From an uncultured Thiodictyon sp. (lineage in GTDB: Bacteria > Pseudomonadota > Gammaproteobacteria > Chromatiales > Chromatiaceae), in assembly GCA_903837595.1 (NCBI GenBank), contig CAILVI010000575.1:1-34320 (forward strand): 34,320 bases of DNA, in the 5' to 3' direction. Below the pieces are notes generated by a model. It ran no database searches and was not told the DNA's origin. It saw only the letters and a list, made by a program, of their open reading frames with translations. Shown here one piece after another: positions 18,632-29,031 of this stretch (the stretch's first letter is position 1; each line of letters starts with the position of its first letter). The translations under genes were made by a program, and so were the position numbers.

Positions 18632-19821
18632 CAGGCGGTCGCTCTGAGCTGTTCGGTAACGATGGCCTCTCGACCGGCGCGGTCGATCCCGAGGTGCCGC
18701 CCCACCTGCTCGGCAATCCGGCGGGGGATGTCGCAGTGGATCTCTTGCTCGGCGATGCGGATCGCGTTTTCGAAGGCGAAGGCGTCCGCCCCGCCGTGAC
18801 TCTTGATCACGATGCCGCGTAGCCCGAGCAGGCTGGCGCCGTTGTAACGGCGGGTGTCCATGGTGCGGCGGAAGCTGTTGATGATCGGTAGTGCCGCCAG
18901 TCCCGCCAGGCGGGTAAAGAGGTTGCGCTTGAATTCCGCGCTCAGGGTGTGGCGCACCAGTTTGGCGACCCCCTCGCTGCTCTTCAGGGCCACGTTGCCG
19001 ACGAACCCGTCCGTGACCACCAGGTCAACGTCCTCCAGATAGACGTCGTCCCCCTCCGCGTAGCCCACATAGTTCAGCCCGCTGCGCGATAGCAGCTCAT
19101 GCGCCTGCTTGACCTGCTCGTTGCCCTTCATCTCTTCCTGACCGATATTGAGCAGGGCGACCTTGGGCTCGGCAATACCGTCCACGGCCTTCACCAACTC
19201 ACTACCCATCACGGCGAATTGCAGCAGGTGTTCGGCGGTGCAGTCGACGTTGGCACCCAAGTCGAGCATGTGGGTGTGTCCATGCAGCGAAGGCACGGCC
19301 GTGATGATCGCGGGGCGATCCACGCTGGGCAGCATCTTGAGTACAAAGCGTGCGATGGCCATCAGCGCCCCGGTGTTACCGGCGCTCACGCAGGCGTTGG
19401 CCTCGCCGGTCTTGACCAGGTTGATGGCTACGCGCATGGACGAGTCTTTCTTGTTACGCAGGGCCTTGGAGGGCGACTCGTCCATCTCGACCGTTTCGGT
19501 GGCGTGGTGGATACGGATCCGCTCGCCCCACTTCTTGATTGCCTTGGTGCCCAGTTCGGAGCGGATCCGCGCTTGGTCTCCGACCAGGATCAGGTCCACG
19601 ACACTGTTGTTGGCGAGGAAGCTCAAGGCCGCAGGCACCACGACGTGGGGGCCGTGGTCGCCGCCCATCGCGTCCAGGGCGATCGTGTGCCGCCCGTTCA
19701 CAAAGGGTCTGGGTTCCTGTTGTATTGCTACCGGGTCCTCAGTCGGGCCGCCACTCGCTGGGGCGGCACCCGCTACCGATGTCGCGCGCACGACAGTCAA
19801 AGGTGCCGCATCCTCGGTCAC
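18631..19821 (-). CDS. plsX: Phosphate acyltransferase PlsX
   Basis: Makes acyl-phosphate from acyl-ACP for the PlsY route of phospholipid synthesis. The conserved domain starts near residue 45 at [12 protein letters not shown] and includes [51 protein letters not shown] and [19 protein letters not shown]. The GTG start overlaps the rpmF stop as GTGA. It gives an N-terminal extension of about 44 residues rich in Ala, Pro and Thr that is longer than usual. No internal ATG precedes the domain, so either the extension is real or a later GTG is used. Confidence 0.94.
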
Positions 19822-19994
19822 TCGGCTTTATCCAGGACCTTCCGGCCGCGATAGAAGCCGTCAGCGGAGATGTGGTGACGCCGATGCACCTCGCCCGTGG
19901 TAGATTCCACCGACAGGGTCGGGCCGGTGAGTGCGTCGTGGGAGCGGCGCATGTCGCGCCGTGAGCGGGTCTTGCGGTTCTGGGGAACAGCCAT
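19818..19994 (-). CDS. rpmF: 50S ribosomal protein L32
   Basis: A 58-residue basic ribosomal protein. It reads [20 protein letters not shown], then an LTGPTLSVE block, then [19 protein letters not shown]. This is the bacterial L32 pattern without the four-cysteine zinc module, so it is a C-minus form that does not need zinc. ATG 19994 has GGAG 6 nt upstream. The yceD-rpmF-plsX order is widely conserved, and its stop overlaps plsX by 4 nt. Confidence 0.97.
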   Translation of the reverse strand: MAVPQNRKTRSRRDMRRSHDALTGPTLSVESTTGEVHRRHHISADGFYRGRKVLDKAE

Positions 19995-20050
19995 GGTCTT
20001 CTCCGGTGGGACGGTCAGTAGACCGTCCCAATGTTAAAAATCTAGGATTA

Positions 20051-20599
20051 TTAGCCCTTGGACTTCAGTGCGGCGAGCACTGCGAACGGGTTTTTCTTCT
20101 CGTCCAGTGCGCCTGCCTGCGTGCTGTCGGTTGGGTCTGGGGGCAACGCGGCCTGGCATTCACCGACCTCGTGTATGGGCGCCAGCGGCAGAGCCAGCAG
20201 CAACTCGTCCTCGATCAGGTTCAGGGGGTTGATGGGTTCATCCCCGACCGGCAGCGCCTCGTACTGATCCGCCACCGCTGGGACCTGATCCAGGCCCAAG
20301 CGGTCTGAGTCGCTCGCCGCATGCACCAACGCCAGGGCGATGGGCAACTCCAAAGAAAGCCCGACCTCGCCCATGCAACGCTCGCACCGCAGCCGCAAAT
20401 CCATCGCGACCTGACCCAGTGCCACCGCTTGCCTCGCCGCGTCGCGCTCAAAGGCAAGCGTGTAACGGGCCGGTCCGTCGGCCCCGACGACCGCCGCGGC
20501 CAGTCGGGGCAGTTGGGCGAGCGTCGCGCTGCCGGCAAAGGCCGCGCCGAGACGAACGGCCCGCCAGAGATCGAGTTCTTGAGGCAGTGGAGCGAACAT
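20051..20599 (-). CDS. yceD: YceD/DUF177 family protein (23S rRNA accumulation)
   Basis: A 182-residue member of the YceD (DUF177) family, linked in E. coli and plants to 23S rRNA accumulation. Three family cysteines are seen: C72 and C75 in LRCERCMGEV and C148 in GECQ. The signature NLIEDELLLALPLAPIHE lies at about 127-144. The position directly before rpmF is diagnostic. The C-terminal NPFAVLAALK matches the family end. The biochemical role is not established from sequence. Confidence 0.93.
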   Translation of the reverse strand: MFAPLPQELDLWRAVRLGAAFAGSATLAQLPRLAAAVVGADGPARYTLAFERDAARQAVALGQVAMDLRLRCERCMGEVGLSLELPIALALVHAASDSDRLGLDQVPAVADQYEALPVGDEPINPLNLIEDELLLALPLAPIHEVGECQAALPPDPTDSTQAGALDEKKNPFAVLAALKSKG

Positions 20600-20609
20600 A
20601 AGCGCGGCA

Positions 20610-20638
20610 AAGTAACCGATCTATGGTTAGCGAGTCAA
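20610..20638 (-). promoter_or_regulatory. Possible yceD-rpmF promoter
   Basis: TTGACT (20638-20633) is followed after 17 nt by TTACTT (20615-20610) on the minus strand, in the 39-nt gap between purA and yceD. The -35 element is good and the -10 element is poor. Ribosomal rpmF often has its own promoter upstream of yceD, which is the reason to note it. Confidence 0.25.
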
Positions 20639-23154
<2,516 letters not shown>

Positions 23155-23182
23155 CAATACCACTTTAAATTGATCCGTACGC

Positions 23183-23365
23183 TCAGTTGACCAGATACAG
23201 CAGGCCGACGCCAGCCACCATGCTGACCAGTCCGGTCAGATGTAGTCTGCCATCGGATTCGCGGGCGACCGCGAGTAGGGCGCGCCGAAAGCTCGGGGGG
23301 CTCAGAAAGGGCCAGATGCCCTCCGCGACCAAGAGCAGTGCCGCCGCGATCAGGAGTTCATGCAC
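23183..23365 (-). CDS. DUF2065 (YjeT-like) membrane protein
   Basis: A 60-residue protein with two hydrophobic helices (about 3-20 and 43-59) flanking a loop with SPPSFRRALLAVARESDGRL. This is the DUF2065/YjeT pattern, and the spot just before hisZ is the family's usual place. The start is the GTG at 23365; no ATG is available in frame near it. The Shine-Dalgarno sequence is weak. Function is unknown. Normally hflC lies upstream; here 453 nt of apparently non-coding DNA does. Confidence 0.78.
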   Translation of the reverse strand: MHELLIAAALLLVAEGIWPFLSPPSFRRALLAVARESDGRLHLTGLVSMVAGVGLLYLVN

Positions 23366-23818
23366 CAGCGTCTTCTCACCCGGTTGGCAGGGGGTAAGGT
23401 CGGCGGCCGGTGCCGGGCGGCCCCATGGCGATCCCCTGAACGATTCAAGCCCAGCAGTGTTCCAGACCCGGCGGCGTTTGTCCAACCCGCGTCTCCTGGC
23501 GTAGCCTTTAAGAATGACCCTGGCGCCCGTCCCGGTGCCGCGTGGCGCGGGGGCGACGGTCACGATGGGGCGCTTGGGGGCGCCCGGCGGGACTTTGGTG
23601 GATGCCTTATTTTCCAGCGGGTGATGCAGCGCAGGAGAGTGGCGCTGGGGGATTTCCGCAGGGTTTGCCCGGCGTTGGGTAAACCCTGCGGAAACTCGTA
23701 ACAGCCAGCGCCCGGCCGCGACCCGGTGACAGAATCCGGAAGCTTCAGATTCTATTAATCTTTGCTGATACGCCAGATTCGTGTACAGCGCGCGACGTCA
23801 TGACGGGGTTGCTGTTAT
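23366..23818. other. Non-coding region with a strong hairpin
   Basis: No convincing gene is seen in this 453-nt gap between DUF2065 and the small secreted protein gene. The clear structure is the hairpin at 23653-23694, listed separately. The last 100 nt are AT-richer than the surroundings and could hold transcription signals for the flanking operons, but no clean promoter is visible. Confidence 0.5.
23653..23694. repeat. 14-bp perfect hairpin
   Basis: TTTCCGCAGGGTTT (23653-23666) pairs perfectly with AAACCCTGCGGAAA (23681-23694) around a 14-nt loop, in which CCC and GGG can add three more pairs. There is no U-run on either side, so it looks like a REP-type palindrome rather than a Rho-independent terminator. 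Confidence 0.85.
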
Positions 23819-24190
23819 TCACCAGTTGTAGATGTCGATACGATTGGCGAAACAATAGCCGTTATGCAGTTTCGTGTCGTCTATCGAAAACCCCGCGTTC
23901 TTCTGGGTCGCAAGGGCCAGCTGCGCCTGGTCCAGCATGCGATAGGCCCTGACCGTGTCGGTGAAGTCGCCGGTACAACTGAAGCTTACCCAATTAGCCC
24001 CGCAGCCCGGCAGCGTGCTCGTTGGGCTTACGCTCAAAAACGCCATACAGCCACCAAAGTTCGCCGAATCAATCAGGACACCGAGGACTTTCGCTGCAAA
24101 AAAGCCGGTGGCGGCTCCAGCCGATGGGCTTACTAACGCCGCGAGCAGCAGGCTTGCGGTACCGATTCGCTTTACCGATTGAATTTTCAT
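23819..24190 (-). CDS. Small secreted four-cysteine protein
   Basis: A 123-residue protein with a clear signal peptide (MKIQSVKRIGTASLLLAALV, cleavage probably after SAGA near residue 26). The mature part has four cysteines (C48, C63, C72, C113), possibly two disulfides. It has the features NFGGCMAFLSVSP, NWVSFSCTGDF, AYRMLDQAQLALATQK and DDTKLHNGYCFANRIDIYNW. I do not recognise a named family. ATG 24190 has AGAGG 8-9 nt upstream, which rejects the longer frame. It lies 49 nt after the LDAD-repeat gene and on the same strand as the subtilase, so it is probably the third gene of that operon. It could be a partner or substrate of the protease; that is inference. Confidence 0.8.
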   Translation of the reverse strand: MKIQSVKRIGTASLLLAALVSPSAGAATGFFAAKVLGVLIDSANFGGCMAFLSVSPTSTLPGCGANWVSFSCTGDFTDTVRAYRMLDQAQLALATQKNAGFSIDDTKLHNGYCFANRIDIYNW

Positions 24191-24239
24191 AAAACTGCCT
24201 CTGACAGGTTGGTTGTGATTGAGAACAACTGTGTGCGCA

Positions 24240-24794
24240 TCACCTTGGTATCGCAGTGCCTTTTTTGTCAATGGGGAAGAATGCCGAGGCATTCAGTGAT
24301 GGGCCGATACTTACGGTGGGATGCGTATTTTCACTGGGGAGAGTGGTATGGGCATCGGCGTCAAGCGGTTCGCCGAGCCTGACGGGCTCAGGCTGCGCTT
24401 CCGCGGCATTTGCGGCGTACGGATGGTCGGCATCAAGGACTTTACCGATCTCCTTCGGCTCTGGCGGATTGCGCTCGATGCTGCCGCGATGATCCGCGTC
24501 CAGCGGTTCGCCGATCTCGACGACCGCGGTGGGTGGGGGCGGTGGCGGCTCATCGACGATGGGTAAGTGGGCAATGTTTGCAGGCGCCCCGGATCGTGCT
24601 GGGGCCATGGCCCTCGATACCGGAGTGACCGACGCAGGTCTTTGGATCGGCTGCGTGGGCTGCGCGTTGCGCGCGTTGGCAGCGCTGCGCTCGGTCGCGA
24701 GCTGATCCTTTGCGCCGTACTCGAGCATGAGCAACGCGGCCGTGGCGAGGATGCCAACCGCGAGTGAGGCATAAAGGTAAGGGTGTCGCATCAT
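24240..24794 (-). CDS. Membrane-anchored protein with LDAD repeats
   Basis: A 184-residue protein. Residues 7-24 form a membrane helix or uncleaved signal. A Gln/Pro/Ala-rich low-complexity stalk follows (40-90, including PPPPPP). Then come four repeats about 22-24 residues apart: EIGEPLDADHR (93), EIGKVLDADHP (115), RLGEPLDADAH (139) and a weaker SIGPSLNAS (162). I do not recognise the repeat. The start lies 3 nt after the subtilase stop, so the two are almost certainly cotranscribed. The regular acidic motif could be a peptide ligand, a metal-binding site or protease-cleaved units; nothing in the sequence decides between these. Confidence 0.8.
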   Translation of the reverse strand: MMRHPYLYASLAVGILATAALLMLEYGAKDQLATERSAANARNAQPTQPIQRPASVTPVSRAMAPARSGAPANIAHLPIVDEPPPPPPTAVVEIGEPLDADHRGSIERNPPEPKEIGKVLDADHPYAANAAEAQPEPVRLGEPLDADAHTTLPSENTHPTVSIGPSLNASAFFPIDKKGTAIPR

Positions 24795-24797
24795 GGC

Positions 24798-26453
24798 TTA
24801 GTTCCCCAGGAGCGTGCGCCAACCGCCGCGATTGGGCAGTAAAAGGTCACCGGGCAGCGCGCTGACCGCTTTGGCCAGATTGACGCGAGGCTTACTGACG
24901 GCGATCTTGGTATCGGTAATGATATCACCGTTATTGATCAAGTAGTTGCGGACTTCGGCGGGCGTGAGAAAGACGCCGGTCTTGGCCTTGAATGCGCTTT
25001 GCAGAATGGCGGCAGCGCCGGCAGCATAGGGGCTGGCAGCGGAGGTTCCGCCGAAAGTCATGTCGTAGTTTTTCGTCGGGTCGCCGCCGGTGCCGACGAT
25101 CGTCGTCGTATAAGCATTGTTCGATGGGGCAAAAAGGGTCATGAAGGAGGCCGAATTTGAGTATGCCGTCACCTTGTCGGCAGCGGTGGTAGGGTCATCC
25201 GCGGCAAAATTAGCGGTTTTGCTGCAGCCAGGGTATGGATATTTGGAACAGGCATTAGCCGAGACGCACCACCCAACCTGTGGCCCAATGTTCGCATCGT
25301 AAACAGCTCCGACTGAATTAACGAAAGAAATGCAGGCCGGGTCGCCCATGCTGCCGCATAGCCCTTCGTTGCCGGATGCGGCAAAGATGGTAATACCGGC
25401 AGATACGACTCTCAGCGCGGCGGTAGTAACATTGGACAGCGCGTCGCAGGTCGACGCATACTCACCACCGCCGAAGCTGTGATTGATGATCAGAATCGGA
25501 TTCTTCGGATCATTATTCTTGTTCGTGATCACCCACTCCCAGGCGGCGATGGTATCAGCGTCGGCCGCCGAGTCTGAGTTGGTGGGCGTAATTTTCAAGG
25601 CATACAACTTGGCTTCCGGGGCGACGCCGCCGATATAGTCGCCCGAGGTGGTTAGATCGCCGGCGGCGATTCCAGCGCAGGCGGTGCCGTGGGAATTACC
25701 TTGAGGCCGAGGATCAGCGTTCTTGTCAGCCGTATTATAACCACCAATCACTTTGGCGTTGAAAATGGGGCTGCCGCCATTGCCAAGCATGGGGTGGGCG
25801 GTATCGACTCCGCTATCGGTGATGGCGATACTCACACCGCGGCCTTTATAGGTGCCTGGCGGATAGGTGCCCGGCGGTATGTCGGCACGCATCAGCGGGA
25901 TACCTTGCTTTGAGTACATTTTCTGTGTGCGGTTTTTTGTGACCTGGACGACCTCGGGGCTCGCGAGGATCTGCTGCAGGACAGCGGCCGTGACGTCGGC
26001 AGCGAATCCAAACTGGTAGGAGAACTGTTGTCTGACGCGCAGCCCGGGCGATGCCAGCTGCGTGATGACCTGAGTGACCTTGCTCTCGACGGTGCTGCGC
26101 AGCTGAGTGCGGATACTCTCATTGCTGAGATCATAGAAGACCGGTGCGCCAGGTTTCTCTGCACCCGCCGGCATCGTGGCGGCCCGTTGTGATTGCGTGG
26201 CTAAGGCGTTGGCGGCAGTCGTTGGTGTGAGGGTGACGATCACCGACGTGGTGGCAGCCCCCAGCCTCAGTTCTTCTAAGATAGCATTACTGTCCAGTAG
26301 CTTGGGGTCGCTGGCCAAACGCACGAGCTGCGCCTTATCGACGGGGGCTGCCGCTGATGCGTCAGACGCTATCCCCTGCGCCACGCCGTAGCCCGGCGAT
26401 AGCGCCAACACGAAACAGAAACCAGCGGCCCTCGTGTAGCGGTTTCGCTGCAT
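24798..26453 (-). CDS. Secreted subtilisin-like serine protease (S8)
   Basis: A 551-residue exported protease. It has a signal peptide (about 1-27, ending GYGVAQG) and an inhibitor-I9-like propeptide (about 65-180, with the end QQFSYQFGFAADVTAAVLQQILASPEVVQV). The S8 domain has D213 in ITDSGVDTAHPML, H255 in NSHGTACAGIAAG, oxyanion N362 in AASGNEG and nucleophile S471 in GGTSAASPYAAGAAA. Several cysteines in the domain suggest disulfides. ATG 26453 is chosen because GGAG lies 8 nt upstream and the signal peptide begins there; the frame stays open for 45 more codons. It leads a probable operon with the LDAD-repeat protein and the small cysteine protein. Confidence 0.93.
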   Translation of the reverse strand: MQRNRYTRAAGFCFVLALSPGYGVAQGIASDASAAAPVDKAQLVRLASDPKLLDSNAILEELRLGAATTSVIVTLTPTTAANALATQSQRAATMPAGAEKPGAPVFYDLSNESIRTQLRSTVESKVTQVITQLASPGLRVRQQFSYQFGFAADVTAAVLQQILASPEVVQVTKNRTQKMYSKQGIPLMRADIPPGTYPPGTYKGRGVSIAITDSGVDTAHPMLGNGGSPIFNAKVIGGYNTADKNADPRPQGNSHGTACAGIAAGDLTTSGDYIGGVAPEAKLYALKITPTNSDSAADADTIAAWEWVITNKNNDPKNPILIINHSFGGGEYASTCDALSNVTTAALRVVSAGITIFAASGNEGLCGSMGDPACISFVNSVGAVYDANIGPQVGWCVSANACSKYPYPGCSKTANFAADDPTTAADKVTAYSNSASFMTLFAPSNNAYTTTIVGTGGDPTKNYDMTFGGTSAASPYAAGAAAILQSAFKAKTGVFLTPAEVRNYLINNGDIITDTKIAVSKPRVNLAKAVSALPGDLLLPNRGGWRTLLGN

Positions 26454-26675
26454 CGCAAGGCTCCCAATTGACTTGCTAGACATAGGGGATTTTCTCGCAT
26501 TAGTCTCGTAGGTGAAAATCGGACAAACAGCGGGAGAGAATTCCTGCTTGGCATCCGACATGGACACCTCGACAATCCAGCAACGCACTGAATCGTCGGA
26601 TCAGCGTGCCTGTCTTTGCTTCAGAGACCTCTGCCTCGTTCGCCTTTGTTCGTAAGTTGAAGATCCGCTAATTGG

Positions 26676-26703
26676 AGCTTAGTCGAGCTATGGACCGTGT
26701 CAA
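26676..26703 (-). promoter_or_regulatory. Possible promoter of the subtilase operon
   Basis: A perfect TTGACA (-35, 26703-26698) is followed after 16 nt by TAAGCT (26681-26676), a half-match to the -10 consensus. It lies about 220 nt upstream of the subtilase start in the 300-nt gap after queG, so a long leader would result. The rest of that gap shows no gene. Confidence 0.35.
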
Positions 26704-26753
26704 GGTGAGAGTTCTAGCAGTTCCACGGGTGCGCGTCAATATGCAAGATAGCT

Positions 26754-27833
26754 TCATACTTCAGGGCGCTCCTGGCGGGTCAGTGCCCAATAGACATGTT
26801 CGCGCACCAGCGGGCTCGGATTCCCGGTGCGCGACGCTAAGGCGGCGTGCACGCTCGGGGCTACCGGGGCATTGCCGAGCGCGACGGCCAGATTGCGCAG
26901 CCAGCGCTCATGGCCGATGCGCCGGATCGCCAAGCCCTCGGTGCGGGCCAGGAAGGTTGGCTCATCCCAGGCGAAGAGCTTTATCAGGGTCGCGGTGGCG
27001 AGTCCAGCGCGGGGCCGAAAGTCCGGTTCTGTGCTCAGGCGGGCAAAGCGATTCCAGGGGCAGGCCAGTTGGCAGTCGTCGCAGCCGTAGATGCGGTTGC
27101 CCAGCAATGGGCGCAGCGGCTCTGGGATGCTCCCGTGGTGCTCGATGGTGAGATAGGAGATGCAGCGGCGGGCGTCGAGCCGATAGGGGGCCACGATGGC
27201 CCCGGTCGGGCAGGCCGTGAGGCAGGCGCGGCAGCGACCGCAGTGGTCGCGTCCCGGCAGGTCCGGCGGCAGGACCAGCCCCGTGTAAATGACCCCCAGA
27301 AAAAACCAGGAGCCGGCGTGCCGGTCGATCAGGTTGGTGTGCTTGCCGATCCAGCCCAGACCGGCGCGCTGCGCCAACGGTTTTTCCAGCACCGGGGCGG
27401 AATCGACGAAGACCCGGTGGCCGAAGGGGCCAATCGCCGCGGTGATGCGATCGGCCAGCTGTTGCAGGCGGCGGCGCAGGACCTTGTGATAGTCCCGCCC
27501 CAGTGCATAGCGTGAGATGAAGGCGCGGGCCGGATCCGCCAGGGCCGCCGCCATGGCCGTGGGTGGCTGGGGCAGATAATCCAGGCGCGCCACGATCACA
27601 CTGCGGGTGCCGGGGACCAGTTCCTCGGGGCGGGCGCGGCGCGTGCCATGGCGGGCCATATAGTCCATGTCGCCGTGGTAGCCCTGTGCCAGCCAGTCGG
27701 CGAGGCGAGCCTCGGCGGCACTCAGGTCCGTATCCGTGATGCCGACCTGCTGCAGGCCCAGTTCCCGGCCCCAGTCCTTGATCGCCACAGCCAGCGTGGC
27801 GCCGTCTGGGGGTTGCGCGGGCGCCTGCGTCAC
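26754..27833 (-). CDS. queG: Epoxyqueuosine reductase
   Basis: Reduces epoxyqueuosine in tRNA to queuosine, using cobalamin and two [4Fe-4S] clusters. From GTG 27833 it has 359 residues. DSAPVLEKPLAQRAGLGWIGKHTN (144-167) includes the likely catalytic D144. The cluster cysteines are C198, C201, C204 and C208 (CGRCRACLTACP), then C251, C254 and C258 (GCDDCQLACPWN), with C224 in between. A HEAT-like C-terminus ends with LVREHVYWAL. The GTG overlaps the DUF1841 stop as GTGA, which decides the start over the upstream in-frame ATG inside DUF1841. Confidence 0.95.
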   Translation of the reverse strand: MTQAPAQPPDGATLAVAIKDWGRELGLQQVGITDTDLSAAEARLADWLAQGYHGDMDYMARHGTRRARPEELVPGTRSVIVARLDYLPQPPTAMAAALADPARAFISRYALGRDYHKVLRRRLQQLADRITAAIGPFGHRVFVDSAPVLEKPLAQRAGLGWIGKHTNLIDRHAGSWFFLGVIYTGLVLPPDLPGRDHCGRCRACLTACPTGAIVAPYRLDARRCISYLTIEHHGSIPEPLRPLLGNRIYGCDDCQLACPWNRFARLSTEPDFRPRAGLATATLIKLFAWDEPTFLARTEGLAIRRIGHERWLRNLAVALGNAPVAPSVHAALASRTGNPSPLVREHVYWALTRQERPEV

Positions 27834-28273
27834 CGTGGCCGCAGGCCCCCACCGGCGCGCTTGATGCACTTGAGATAGGCCTTGTCGTTGAACGGATGGT
27901 CGTCGCGCTGGAGGCGCCACAGGCCCTCCGCCAAGCACTGCATTATTCGATGCTCGGCCTCATGGACGTCCCCGGTGGTCGCCACCAACTGCTGGTGCAG
28001 ACGGCGGATACCAGCCGGCTGGTCGACGCTCAACTGGTCCAGGATGGCGATATGCAGGCCCATGTGCAGGAAAGGATTGGTCTGGCCTGAGTCGGGTGAA
28101 AAGTCCCGGTCCAGGTTGCGCTCCGGGTCGCTCAGATAGTCCTCGTACTCGGGGTGCATGCGCGCGATTTGCACGATCTGGGCCTCCACCGGCGCCAGTG
28201 GTTGCCCGGCCTTGGCCTTGGCCCAGGCCGTGATGAAGGTGCTGCGGTGGCTTTGGCGGTCGGCGGGGAACAT
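27830..28273 (-). CDS. DUF1841 family protein
   Basis: A 147-residue soluble protein of the DUF1841 family, of unknown function. The family pattern is visible: FITAWAKAKAGQPLAPVEAQ, ARMHPEYEDYL, NPFLHMGLHIAILDQLSVDQPAGI, HEAEHRIMQCLAEGLWRLQRDD and the end KAYLKCIKR. It starts 2 nt after nth and overlaps queG by 4 nt, so the three genes form one operon. Neighbourhood with nth is common for this family. Confidence 0.88.
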   Translation of the reverse strand: MFPADRQSHRSTFITAWAKAKAGQPLAPVEAQIVQIARMHPEYEDYLSDPERNLDRDFSPDSGQTNPFLHMGLHIAILDQLSVDQPAGIRRLHQQLVATTGDVHEAEHRIMQCLAEGLWRLQRDDHPFNDKAYLKCIKRAGGGLRPR

Positions 28274-28275
28274 GG

Positions 28276-28938
28276 TTAAGGCTCGCTGTTGCAGGTGGAT
28301 CTCACCGCCGGCGTCTTGTCCGGGAACTCACACAGGTCGGCGATGGGGCAGGTGGGACAATTGGGGGTGCGGGCCACGCAGACATAGCGTCCGTGCAGGA
28401 TCAGCCAGTGGTGGGCGTCCTTCAGGAACTCCCGGGGCACGTGCCGCAGGAACGCCTGTTCCACCGCGAGCGGCGTCTTGCCCGGGGCGATGCGGGTGCG
28501 GTTGCCGACCCGGAAGAGATGCGTGTCCACTGCCATGGTTGGCTCGCCGAAGGCAGTGTTGAGTACCACATTGGCGGTCTTGCGGCCCACTCCGGGCAGA
28601 GCCTCCAAGGACTGGCGATCCCGCGGTACGTTGCCGTTGTGTATGGCCACCAGCCGTTCGCAGGTCGCGATCAGGTGGCGCGCCTTGCTGTTGAAGAGCC
28701 CGATGGTACGGATGTAGTCCTTGAGTCCCGCCTCGCCCAGGTCCAGGATCGTCTGAGGGGTGTTGGCGATGGCAAAGAGCCGGGCCGTCGCCTGGTTGAC
28801 ACTCTTGTCGGTCGCCTGGGCGGAGAGGATCACGGCCACCAGCAGCTCAAACGGCCCCTGATAGACAAGCTCGGTGGTCGGGTGCGGGTTGGCGGCGCGC
28901 AGGCGCTCGAAGATCTGGCGGCGTTTGGCGGCGTTCAT
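28276..28938 (-). CDS. nth: Endonuclease III
   Basis: DNA glycosylase/AP lyase that removes oxidised pyrimidines. At 220 residues it carries the helix-hairpin-helix LPGVGRKTANVVLN with catalytic K120, the catalytic D138 in AVDTHLFRV, and a [4Fe-4S] cluster C187-x6-C194-x2-C197-x5-C203. ATG 28938 begins MNAAKRRQIFERLR as usual. No good Shine-Dalgarno sequence is visible. It is divergent from lexA across a 93-nt gap that contains an SOS box. Confidence 0.95.
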   Translation of the reverse strand: MNAAKRRQIFERLRAANPHPTTELVYQGPFELLVAVILSAQATDKSVNQATARLFAIANTPQTILDLGEAGLKDYIRTIGLFNSKARHLIATCERLVAIHNGNVPRDRQSLEALPGVGRKTANVVLNTAFGEPTMAVDTHLFRVGNRTRIAPGKTPLAVEQAFLRHVPREFLKDAHHWLILHGRYVCVARTPNCPTCPIADLCEFPDKTPAVRSTCNSEP

Positions 28939-28996
28939 GGGCGGCAAGGATAGGGCGCCGCGCCCGCCGGGCCAAGCCCCTTGAGCGCGGGCCCTC

Positions 28997-29024
28997 TTGC
29001 AAATCATCCATAGCTGGATAAAAA
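28997..29024 (+). promoter_or_regulatory. lexA promoter
   Basis: TTGCAA (28997-29002) and TAAAAA (29019-29024) are spaced by 16 nt. The -10 element lies inside the SOS box, so LexA binding would block RNA polymerase. A start of transcription about 7 nt after the -10 element would fall at 29030-29032, at the initiation codon itself. Confidence 0.55.
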
Positions 29025-29029
29025 TACAG
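29014..29029. promoter_or_regulatory. SOS box (LexA operator)
   Basis: CTGGATAAAAATACAG matches the gammaproteobacterial LexA operator CTG-N10-CAG with an AT-rich centre. It sits immediately before lexA (the start ATG is at 29032) and between lexA and the divergent nth. Autoregulation of the lexA-imuA-imuB cassette by LexA is expected; any effect on nth is open. Confidence 0.88.
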
Positions 29030-29031
29030 TG

